64,000 bases of DNA from BAIKAL-G1 sp943369525 (lineage in GTDB: Bacteria; Cyanobacteriota; Cyanobacteriia; PCC-6307; Cyanobiaceae): assembly GCA_943369525.1 (NCBI GenBank), contig CALRNL020000011.1, forward strand, positions 31,919 to 95,918, read 5' to 3'. This document shows positions 9,246-18,236 of the stretch, one piece after another (the first letter of the stretch is position 1; every line of letters begins with the position of its first letter). Below the pieces are notes generated by a model. That model was not told the DNA's origin. It saw only the letters and a list, made by a program, of their open reading frames with translations, and made no database searches. A program made the position numbers and the translations under genes.

Positions 9246-9698
9246 TCAAGGCTCCCCAGCCGCCAAGCCCGTCCCCAGCTCCGCCACCACCGAGGCCTCC
9301 GAACTGTCGGCGTGCACGCCCTCGCTAACCACCCGGGTGGTGACCTCATCGAGGTAGCTCACCAGGCTTGTATTGAGCTCCTGGAATTCGGGCCAGAGGG
9401 TTTCATCGAGAAAGCGCCGCGGGATGCGGGCCATCACCGTGGTGGAGCGCTGGCGCGGGTAGCGGTAGGGCGGGATCTCGTAGCGGCGCAGCAGCGCCAA
9501 AAAAAGACGCCTAGACCAGGGATCGGCGATGCTGAAGCGGTGCTCGATCGGCGGATCGGCCCGGGAGAGCTCAGCCAGCCGCTGCCGCATCCGCTCCAGG
9601 GCATTAGCCGCCGCGGACTTTTCCCCCGGGGTGGCGGCAGCGGCATGGAGCCGCTCGATGCTTTGCAGCTTGTCGATCAGGCGCTGCTCGTTGCCCAT
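9246..9698 (-). CDS. Conserved protein of unknown function, 150 residues
   Basis: I recognise this only as a conserved hypothetical protein. The N-terminus (GNEQRLIDKLQSIERLHAAA) is an amphipathic helix, followed by a segment SAAANALERMRQRL. The central part, rich in Arg, Tyr and Pro, includes RRYEIPPYRYPRQRSTTVMA. The C-terminal part is helical and acidic. There is no signal peptide or membrane segment. It is convergent with hsdS, 38 bases away, and upstream of its start lies a spacer before glnN. A small GGGGC/GCCCC hairpin sits between the two convergent genes. Position beside the restriction operon does not prove a shared role. Confidence 0.6.
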   Translation of the reverse strand: MGNEQRLIDKLQSIERLHAAAATPGEKSAAANALERMRQRLAELSRADPPIEHRFSIADPWSRRLFLALLRRYEIPPYRYPRQRSTTVMARIPRRFLDETLWPEFQELNTSLVSYLDEVTTRVVSEGVHADSSEASVVAELGTGLAAGEP

Positions 9699-9833
9699 GG
9701 TTAGCGCTTTCGGATCGCAATTAGGGGGAGGGGCTAAGGCCTAACTGGCCCTGCCACCGGCGTCACCAGATTCACCCGGTCAACTAGCCCCCAACCCAGC
9801 AGCTTCAACTAGCCCTAGCCGCTGGCGGCGCGA

Positions 9834-12005
<2,172 letters not shown>

Positions 12006-12696
12006 GCGAACAGCTTTTGCACTAACTGCACCCAACTCCAGCACGGGGCAAGGGCGTTGTCACAGTTGCTACCGGACGCCTCCCCCAGCCCATCAGGACT
12101 GCAGCCGTGGACTGCCCCCCAACCGCCGCGACAACGGCCAGAAACGCCCAGCCCCAGGAGTCGCAGCCCCGCCCGAAGGGGGACCGGCAACCGAGCCCCC
12201 GGGGCCGGCAGCAGCAGGGGGACCAGGTGCTCGCTGCGGCTGAGGCGCCGCGGATCGCCCCCTGGCATGGGGCTGCCCTGGGGATGGCCTTCAACCTGGG
12301 CAGGGCAGCCGCGAGCGGCCGACAAGCGGGCAGGCCGTTGGGGTGATCCCAGCCCCAAGGGCGCTGCGGCCCAATCATTGGCTTCGCCAACAACAAAAAT
12401 CTAGGCCCCTGATCAGGCTCTTGCTAACACTGCCCCCTGGGGCAATGGCTAGCCAGGAGGAGGGAGAAGGGGACAAATAGCCCCGTTCATTAGAACCATG
12501 GTTGCAGCTCAAAAGGCGCACCATGCAGCCGCCGCGACCCTGGCACCAGCACTTTGGTCTCCAGGTCGCCGCAACCTGGGGGCGGACCAGGTCGGGCGCT
12601 TGTGTCCCCTGTCTCGCACAAGCGGCGTTTTGGTAACCATTCCCCTGGCATGGCGTCCTATCAAAGGGGGCAAAGGATCCAACCCCAGCCCGCGCC
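12006..12696. other. Divergent spacer between glnN and glgP
   Basis: About 690 bases with no convincing gene. Open frames on both strands have the composition of shadow frames and no family sequence. The half next to glnN should hold its promoter; the half next to glgP has no clear promoter that I can defend. No tandem repeat or strong terminator was found. Confidence 0.5.
12059..12072 (-). promoter_or_regulatory. Possible NtcA-binding site upstream of glnN
   Basis: On the minus strand this reads GTAGCAACTGTGAC, matching the NtcA consensus GTA-N8-TAC at five of six fixed bases. It lies 54-67 bases upstream of the glnN start. No good -10 hexamer sits at the usual distance. A five-of-six match is expected by chance about once in 200 bases, so the case rests mainly on what is known of glnN regulation. 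Confidence 0.25.
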
Positions 12697-15117
12697 ATGC
12701 CTGAACACGCCGCTGCGACCAATCCGGGCCGGGCCCTTGCCGCGGAGGTGCGGCGCCACCTCTTCTACAGCCAGGCCAAGTCCTCCAGCCTGGCCACCCG
12801 GCACGACTACTACCGGGCCCTGGCCCTGGCCGTGCGCGATCGGCTGCTGCAGAACTGGGTGGACACGGCCGACACCTACACCAAAGCGCACGTCCGCACG
12901 GCCACCTATCTCTCGGCCGAATACCTGCTTGGCCCCCACCTGGAAAACAACCTGGTGAACCTGGGCCTGCGCGAGGCCGCCCAGCAGGCCTGCACCGAAC
13001 TGGGGCTCGACCTGCATGACCTGATTGCCGAAGAGCCGGAGCCGGGCCTGGGCAACGGGGGCCTGGGGCGGCTGGCAGCCTGCTTCCAGGAATCCCTGGC
13101 CAGCCTGGAGCTGCCGGCGATCGGCTACGGCATCCGCTACGAATTCGGCATCTTCCGCCAACAGATCACAAAAGAAGGCCAGGTCGAGAGCACCGACCCC
13201 TGGCTGGCCCGGGGCAACCCCTGGGAGGTGATCCGGCCGGAATGGAGCTATCCGGTGGTGATCGGCGGCCAAACCGTGATGGGCGTGGCCTATGACACGC
13301 CGATCCTGGGCTACGGCGTTCACACCGCCAACACCCTGCGCCTCTGGTCAGCCCAGGCGCCCGATGCCTTTGATTTCGCCTCCTTCAATGCCGGCGATTA
13401 CACCCGGGCCGTGCTCAATAAGGTGCAGTCCGAAACCCTCTCGAAGGTGCTCTATCCCAATGACGAGCTCGACCAGGGCAAGCGGCTGCGCCTGAGTCAG
13501 CAGATCTTCTTCGTGTCCTGCTCCCTGCAGGACATGTTCCGCATCCTCAAGGGCCAGGGCCTGGCCGTCACGGACTTCCACACCAAGTTCGCCGTTCAGC
13601 TCAACGACACCCACCCGGCGGTCGCCGTGGCTGAGTTGATGCGGCTGCTGATGGATGACCACGGCATTGATTGGGATACGGCCTGGAGCATCACCACCGC
13701 CAGCATCAGCTACACCAACCACACCCTGCTGCCGGAAGCCCTTGAAACCTGGGGGGTGGAAATCTTCGAGCAACTGCTGCCGCGCCAGCTGGAGATCATC
13801 TATGAAATCAACGCCCGCTTCCTGCGCATGGTGCGGCTGCGTTACCCCGGCGATCCCGACATCCTGCAACGCATCTCCCTGATTGAGGAAGGGGCGCAAC
13901 GGCGGGTTCGCATGGCCCATCTGGCCGTTGTCGGCAGCCACCATGTCAATGGCGTGGCCGAATTGCACAGCGAACTGGTCAAGGAAACCCTGTTTGCCGA
14001 CATGGCCCGGCTCTGGCCCGAGCGCTTCACCAATGTCACCAATGGGGTTACCCCCAGGCGCTGGCTGGCCGTGGCCAACCCGGCCCTGGGCTCCCTGCTG
14101 GATGAGGCGATCGGCCAGGGCTGGCGCAAGGATTTGGCCGAGTTGCAGGGGCTTGAAGCCTTCGCCGATGACAGCGCCTTCCTCGATCGCTGGCGGGGCG
14201 TGCGTGATTTGGGCAAGCAGCGGCTGGCGGCCCACATCCATCGGGACATGGGCGTGTTGGTGGATTCCGGTTCCCTGTTCGATGTCCAGGTGAAACGGAT
14301 CCACGAATACAAGCGCCAGCACCTGGCGGCCCTGCAGATCGTGGAGCGCTACCTGCGGATCCGCGCCGGCGAGGACCTGCCCGCCCGCACCTTCATCTTT
14401 GGGGGCAAGGCGGCCCCCGGCTATGCCATGGCCAAGCTGATCATTCGCTTGATTGTGGGCATCGCCGATGTGGTGAACATGGATCCATCCATGCAGGGTC
14501 GGCTGCGGGTGGTGTTTCTGCCCAACTTCAGTGTTTCCCTGGGCCAGCTGGTGTATCCGGCGGCCGATCTCTCCGAGCAGATCTCCACGGCCGGCAAGGA
14601 GGCCTCCGGCACCGGCAACATGAAGATGGCCCTGAATGGGGCGCTCACGATCGGCACCCTCGATGGCGCCAATATCGAAATTCGTGAGAAAGTCGGCGCT
14701 GAGAACTTCTTCCTGTTCGGCCATAACGCCCGCCAGATCGAAGAGCTCAACCGCAACGGCTATCACCCGATGCCCTGGTTGGAAAACGAACCGGCCGTGC
14801 GCGAAGCCATGCACCTGATCAGCTCCGGCTTCTTCAGTGAGGGCGATGGCAGCCTCTTCCAGCCCCTGCTGGCCAACCTCTCGAGCACCGATCCCTTCCG
14901 GGTGATGGCCGACATCGGCGATTACCGCCGCTGCCAGGATGCGGTCGATGGGGCCTGGATGGATGCCCGCCGCTGGAACCGCATGTCCCTGCTGAACACG
15001 GCCCGCTGCGGCTTCTTCAGCAGTGACCGTTCGATCCAGGAGTATGCGGAGCGGATCTGGAAGATCCAGCCGGTGCCGGTCAACTCCTGCAGCCTGGTCC
15101 AAGCCACGGAGGCCTAA
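12697..15117 (+). CDS. glgP: Glycogen/starch/alpha-glucan phosphorylase
   Basis: An 806-residue phosphorylase that removes glucose-1-phosphate from glycogen. The pyridoxal phosphate site EASGTGNMKM is intact with the lysine at about 643. Other family landmarks include AEYLLGPHLENNL near the N-terminus, GNGGLGRLAACF, and QLNDTHPAV. Length and order agree with bacterial GlgP. ATG at 12697 is the natural start (MPEHAAATN). It is followed by a broken pseudouridine synthase gene and a small sugar-transporter-like gene on the same strand. It mobilises stored carbon in the dark. Confidence 0.96.
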   Translation: MPEHAAATNPGRALAAEVRRHLFYSQAKSSSLATRHDYYRALALAVRDRLLQNWVDTADTYTKAHVRTATYLSAEYLLGPHLENNLVNLGLREAAQQACTELGLDLHDLIAEEPEPGLGNGGLGRLAACFQESLASLELPAIGYGIRYEFGIFRQQITKEGQVESTDPWLARGNPWEVIRPEWSYPVVIGGQTVMGVAYDTPILGYGVHTANTLRLWSAQAPDAFDFASFNAGDYTRAVLNKVQSETLSKVLYPNDELDQGKRLRLSQQIFFVSCSLQDMFRILKGQGLAVTDFHTKFAVQLNDTHPAVAVAELMRLLMDDHGIDWDTAWSITTASISYTNHTLLPEALETWGVEIFEQLLPRQLEIIYEINARFLRMVRLRYPGDPDILQRISLIEEGAQRRVRMAHLAVVGSHHVNGVAELHSELVKETLFADMARLWPERFTNVTNGVTPRRWLAVANPALGSLLDEAIGQGWRKDLAELQGLEAFADDSAFLDRWRGVRDLGKQRLAAHIHRDMGVLVDSGSLFDVQVKRIHEYKRQHLAALQIVERYLRIRAGEDLPARTFIFGGKAAPGYAMAKLIIRLIVGIADVVNMDPSMQGRLRVVFLPNFSVSLGQLVYPAADLSEQISTAGKEASGTGNMKMALNGALTIGTLDGANIEIREKVGAENFFLFGHNARQIEELNRNGYHPMPWLENEPAVREAMHLISSGFFSEGDGSLFQPLLANLSSTDPFRVMADIGDYRRCQDAVDGAWMDARRWNRMSLLNTARCGFFSSDRSIQEYAERIWKIQPVPVNSCSLVQATEA

Positions 15118-15217
15118 GCGAGCCTGGATCGCGCTGGGGCTGCGGGACCGGCTGGGCGGTTCCAGGCCTGGCAGGCTGGCCCCGGGCCCGGACCCAGGTC
15201 TTGATGCTGGTGGCCTG

Positions 15218-15936
15218 ATGGATGGGGCGGAGCTTTTGGTGCCCAAGCCCCAGCAACTGGGGGCCCGTCCCGGCTGGCAGAGAAGCCCTCCGGCCTGCTC
15301 TGCCAGCCGGGACGGGGGCCCCACCTGGCCGATTCCCTGCTGAGCCGGCTGCGACAGCAATGGCCCGCCGCCGAGCTGGTGCACCGACTCGATCGGGACA
15401 CCTCCGGCCTGGTGTTATTAGCCCTCGAGCCTGGACTGCACCGGGCCCTCAGCCAGCTTTTCGCCCAACGGCTGGTGCGCAAGACCTACCGGGCCGATGT
15501 GGTCGGCGTGCCCAGCCAACCAGCCGGGAGTATCCAGCTGCCCCTGGCCCGCCACAGCCGCCAACCACCCCTCTATGGGCCCGATCCGGCGGGCAAAGCA
15601 GCCCACACCGACTGGCAACTGCTGGAGGCCTGGGCGGGCTGGAGCCGGCTCGAACTCCAGCCCCACACCGGCCGCTCCCACCAGCTGCGGGCCCACCTGG
15701 CCGCCATCGGCCATCCGATCCTGGGGGACCCGCTCTATGGGGCTCCAGCCGGGCAGGATCCGGCCCAATCAAGCCCGAATCCTGGAATACCAGGGCTGGG
15801 GCCCGGTGTAGCCGAAAATGGTGGGGCCAGTCGGGTCCCGCCGGCAAAACGCCTGCGGCTCCATGCCACGGCCCTGGCCTTTCGCCATCCCCTCAGCGGT
15901 GACGATCTGCAGTTCCATTCCACCTGTCCGTTTTGA
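15218..15936 (+). pseudogene. RluA-type RNA pseudouridine synthase, frameshifted by a 38-base insertion
   Basis: The catalytic core HRLDRDTSGL (Asp in RLDRD) and the RTYRAD-like, GRSHQLRAHLAAIGHP and GDPLYG motifs of RluA enzymes are present downstream. The N-terminus MDGAELLVPKP (ATG at 15218) is in another frame. Removing bases 15251-15288 joins it exactly to SGLLCQPGRGPHLADSLL, the expected continuation. The extra 38 bases end in a repeat of AAGCCC and contain a near-perfect inverted copy of the following sequence. In the downstream frame the first usable start is a GTG at 15379, inside the active-site motif. The enzyme is therefore probably inactive, unless the shift is an assembly error. 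The target RNA is unknown. Confidence 0.75.
15259..15322. repeat. Inverted repeat inside the broken rluA-type gene
   Basis: The left arm at 15259-15282 is the reverse complement of the right arm at 15298-15322 over 19 perfect bases (CTCTGCCAGCCGGGACGGG), with near agreement beyond. The loop is about 15 bases. The right arm encodes the conserved GLLCQPGRG region of the enzyme, so it is original; the left arm is the added copy. Confidence 0.85.
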
Positions 15937-16220
15937 GCCATCCCCCCGCCGTGGCCCTGCTCGGCTACCTGGCCGCCAGCCTCACCACCTTGAGCTTCTT
16001 CCCCCAGGCAATCAAAACGGTGCGCAGCGGCGATACCCGGGGCATTTCCTTGCGCATGTATGGCCTCTTCACCCTGGGGATTAGTTGCTGGGCTGTGTAT
16101 GGCCTGTTCACCCGCAATGGTCCTTTGATCGTGGCCAACGCCATCACCCTGGTGCCGGCGGGGCTGATCCTGGAACGCAAGTTGCGGGCCGTGCTGGCGG
16201 GGCTAGAGAGCCGGAGCTGA
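15933..16220 (+). CDS. SemiSWEET / PQ-loop family small transporter
   Basis: A 95-residue membrane protein with three predicted helices, the half-size form of SWEET sugar transporters. The PQ motif is clear in SFFPQAIKTVRSGDTRGISL, followed by a second helix (MYGLFTLGISCWAVYGLF) and a third (LIVANAITLVPAGLIL). Such proteins dimerise to move sugars down a gradient. The TTG start at 15933 overlaps the stop of the upstream gene; a GTG at 15951 is an alternative. Family confidence is good; substrate is inferred only from family and from glgP nearby. Confidence 0.82.
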   Translation: MSHPPAVALLGYLAASLTTLSFFPQAIKTVRSGDTRGISLRMYGLFTLGISCWAVYGLFTRNGPLIVANAITLVPAGLILERKLRAVLAGLESRS

Positions 16221-16326
16221 GTCTTGGCAGAGCATGTCCCCCGAGCCAGGGCCTAATGGGGGGCTTCCGATCTGCAGCTCTAGCGCTCCAAAACCCGCTT
16301 TGGCATCCCAGGACACCGAAGGCCCC

Positions 16327-16346
16327 GTTCACGATCCGTTACGATC
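16327..16346 (+). promoter_or_regulatory. Possible HLR1-like (RpaB) element before hli
   Basis: Two direct repeats, GTTCACGATC and GTTACGATC, start 11 bases apart, 25-44 bases before the hli start. HLR1 sites bound by RpaB are paired GTTACA-like repeats upstream of high-light genes. The second repeat fits at five of six positions; the first fits less well. The location favours a real site, but the match is weak. Confidence 0.35.
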
Positions 16347-16370
16347 TCTTCAAGTTTCTTCACCCACCCC

Positions 16371-16514
16371 ATGGCTGACTCCACCTCCCGCTTCGGTTTC
16401 GTTGCCTTCGCCGAGACCTGGAATGGTCGCCTGGCCATGCTCGGCTTCGTGATCGGCCTCGGCACCGAGCTCCTGACCGGCCAGGGCATCCTCACCCAGA
16501 TCGGCCTGGGCTGA
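16371..16514 (+). CDS. hli: High-light-inducible protein (Hli / small CAB-like)
   Basis: A 47-residue one-helix thylakoid protein. It has the chlorophyll-binding motif in AETWNGRLAMLGFVIGLGTE, with Glu, Asn and Arg as expected. Such proteins bind chlorophyll and carotenoid and protect photosystems and chlorophyll biosynthesis during strong light. It is complete despite its small size: an ATG at 16371, a stop at 16514 and a strong terminator 68 bases later. The upstream region has paired GTTACG-like repeats. It stands alone as a transcription unit. Confidence 0.93.
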   Translation: MADSTSRFGFVAFAETWNGRLAMLGFVIGLGTELLTGQGILTQIGLG

Positions 16515-16581
16515 TCGCCCTGGGGCCTTGGTGCTCTAGCGCCAGCGGGGCCGGGCCCTAGTCCAATCGACAAACGCTTAT

Positions 16582-16615
16582 AACCCCTCCTGGCTTCTGC
16601 TTGGAGGGGTTTTTG
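16582..16615 (+). terminator. Rho-independent terminator after hli
   Basis: AACCCCTCC pairs with GGAGGGGTT across a 12-base loop and is followed by TTTT. It ends the hli transcript. On the other strand the run after the stem is TTATAAG, so termination of the Rieske gene there would be weaker. Confidence 0.9.
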
Positions 16616-16628
16616 CTTGGTCCCCCAT

Positions 16629-16676
16629 AGGGTTCAACCAGTGGGGTTCAACCAGTAGGCAGTGGGGTTCAACCGG
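16629..16676. repeat. Short direct repeats GGGGTTCAACCA
   Basis: GGTTCAACC occurs three times in 48 bases. Two are in units of about 14 bases (GTGGGGTTCAACCA), and the third follows after a short insertion. They lie between hli and the Rieske gene and are non-coding. Confidence 0.75.
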
Positions 16677-16711
16677 GCCAGGCCTGGCTTAGGCCTGGAC
16701 CCACCCGCCGC

Positions 16712-18064
16712 TCAACCCCGGGCCAGGCGGTTGCGAGGGGGGTGGCCATCGCCCTGGTGCAGGGCCCGGATCCAGGCCCTGGCCTTCAGCCCCAGGGCCG
16801 TCGCCAGGGCGGCCAGCAGGAGACAAAGGGCCGCCGCCGGCGACGCCCCTAGCCAGGCGGCGGCGCCCAGGGCCCCCAGCACGGCCAGGCCACAGCCCTG
16901 CTGCAGCATGCCCAGTCGCTGGAGGGCACCGCGGCAACTGCGGCAATGGCGGGTGTGGCTGTCGTAGCGATCGAGCAGGGGGCGCCGCTCCAGGCGTTCC
17001 GGCAAGCGCTGGCTGGGGAAGGGCGCTCCGGCAAACCGGTTCAGCCAGTCGTGCAGGGTTTTCACGTAGAGATCGGCGCCCGTGGCCAGGAAGCAGTTGC
17101 GGCTGAAGGCGGCACTACCGCCGCGGCCCTCAAGCACCCGCTCCTGCCAATGCAGAAAGACCTGGTCGTCCTCCAGCACGGTGTGGTTGGCCAGGTGTTG
17201 CAACCACTGGGGCCTGAGCTTCAACAGGCGGCCCGGCAGGGGCGACTCGAACTGGAAGGGGAAGCGGGCGAACAGGCGACATTCGCCCCGGCGCATCGGC
17301 GTGGCGTAAACCACCGTGAGGATGCGGGCAAAGCCCTTGGCCGTGAGGTCGTGCCACATCAGGCAGGGGGCCTGAAACACCGTCTGCTGGGCGCCGAGCT
17401 TGCCCCGCCTGGGACCCTCCGCCCAAAGGCCCGTAAAGCCCTCGGGCCCAAAGCTGGTGAGCTCCAGCCGCACCGGCCCGGCCGTGTCGCGCCGGCCGAC
17501 GCTGGCGTGGTGGGTGAAGGGCACGTGGCTGGGGTCGAGCACGTTCTCGAGCACGGTTAGGGCGTCCATGGGCAGGTCCCGGAAGGTGTCCTGCACGGTC
17601 CAGCGGCCCGCCTTGCCAGCCTCGGTGGCCTCCTCCGCCAGCACCGGCACCAGGGGCAGGGGATGGCGGGCCGCCTGGTCGGCCTCACCGGCGAACACAA
17701 ACAGCAGCCCCTGGGCCTCGGCGGTGGCGTAGCGGAGGCAGGAGCTGCGCCTGGGGCTAGGGGCCACGCCCGGCTCCGCCTGGGGAATGGCGGTGCACTG
17801 GCCGGCGCCGTTGAAACTCCAGCCGTGATAGGGGCATTCCAGCTCGCCGGCGCCGTTGAGGCGTCCTTCCGAAAGGGGCACCAGCCGGTGCGGGCAGACA
17901 TCGGCAAAGGCGCGCCAACGGCTCTCCTTTCGGTCGAACCAGAGCACCAGGTCCTGCTCCAGCAGGGTGAAGGCGCTGGGCTTGGCCGGCTCCAGGTCCT
18001 GGAGATAGGCCACCGGATACCAGCGCTGGAACCAGGCCTGGGCGCCCTCTTGCTGCCGGTCCAC
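16712..18064 (-). CDS. Rieske non-heme iron oxygenase, PaO/TIC55/PTC52-like
   Basis: A 450-residue oxygenase. The Rieske [2Fe-2S] ligands are Cys57, His59, Cys77 and His80 (CPH and CPYH). The mononuclear iron motif is Asn174, Asp177, His180 and His185 in NVLDPSHVPFTHH. Near the C-terminus are a CxxC (Cys374/Cys377) and a hydrophobic stretch (about 393-425) for membrane anchoring. The CxxC plus tail are characteristic of the pheophorbide a oxygenase / TIC55 / PTC52 group, which acts on tetrapyrroles or envelope substrates. The substrate here is unknown. No ferredoxin or reductase gene is adjacent. It is convergent with hli. Confidence 0.85.
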   Translation of the reverse strand: MDRQQEGAQAWFQRWYPVAYLQDLEPAKPSAFTLLEQDLVLWFDRKESRWRAFADVCPHRLVPLSEGRLNGAGELECPYHGWSFNGAGQCTAIPQAEPGVAPSPRRSSCLRYATAEAQGLLFVFAGEADQAARHPLPLVPVLAEEATEAGKAGRWTVQDTFRDLPMDALTVLENVLDPSHVPFTHHASVGRRDTAGPVRLELTSFGPEGFTGLWAEGPRRGKLGAQQTVFQAPCLMWHDLTAKGFARILTVVYATPMRRGECRLFARFPFQFESPLPGRLLKLRPQWLQHLANHTVLEDDQVFLHWQERVLEGRGGSAAFSRNCFLATGADLYVKTLHDWLNRFAGAPFPSQRLPERLERRPLLDRYDSHTRHCRSCRGALQRLGMLQQGCGLAVLGALGAAAWLGASPAAALCLLLAALATALGLKARAWIRALHQGDGHPPRNRLARG

Positions 18065-18236
18065 GGCGATCGCTGCGGGAGAGCCTTGATCGTGTCAGGC
18101 GGCGGCGGTGGCCGCGAGCCCAGGGCCATTCAGCCTGCGGCCCGAGCGGGGCCGGCGGACCTCCTGGGGCTGGGATGCCCGCTGGCACGCCCAGGGGCTC
18201 GGGCCCCAGGCCAAGCGGCGCCAGAAGCCTCGGGGC

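Noticed and set aside
13348..15384. A 678-codon open frame on the minus strand opposite glgP
   Set aside because: Antisense to intact glycogen phosphorylase and of shadow composition (Gln, His, Gly rich).
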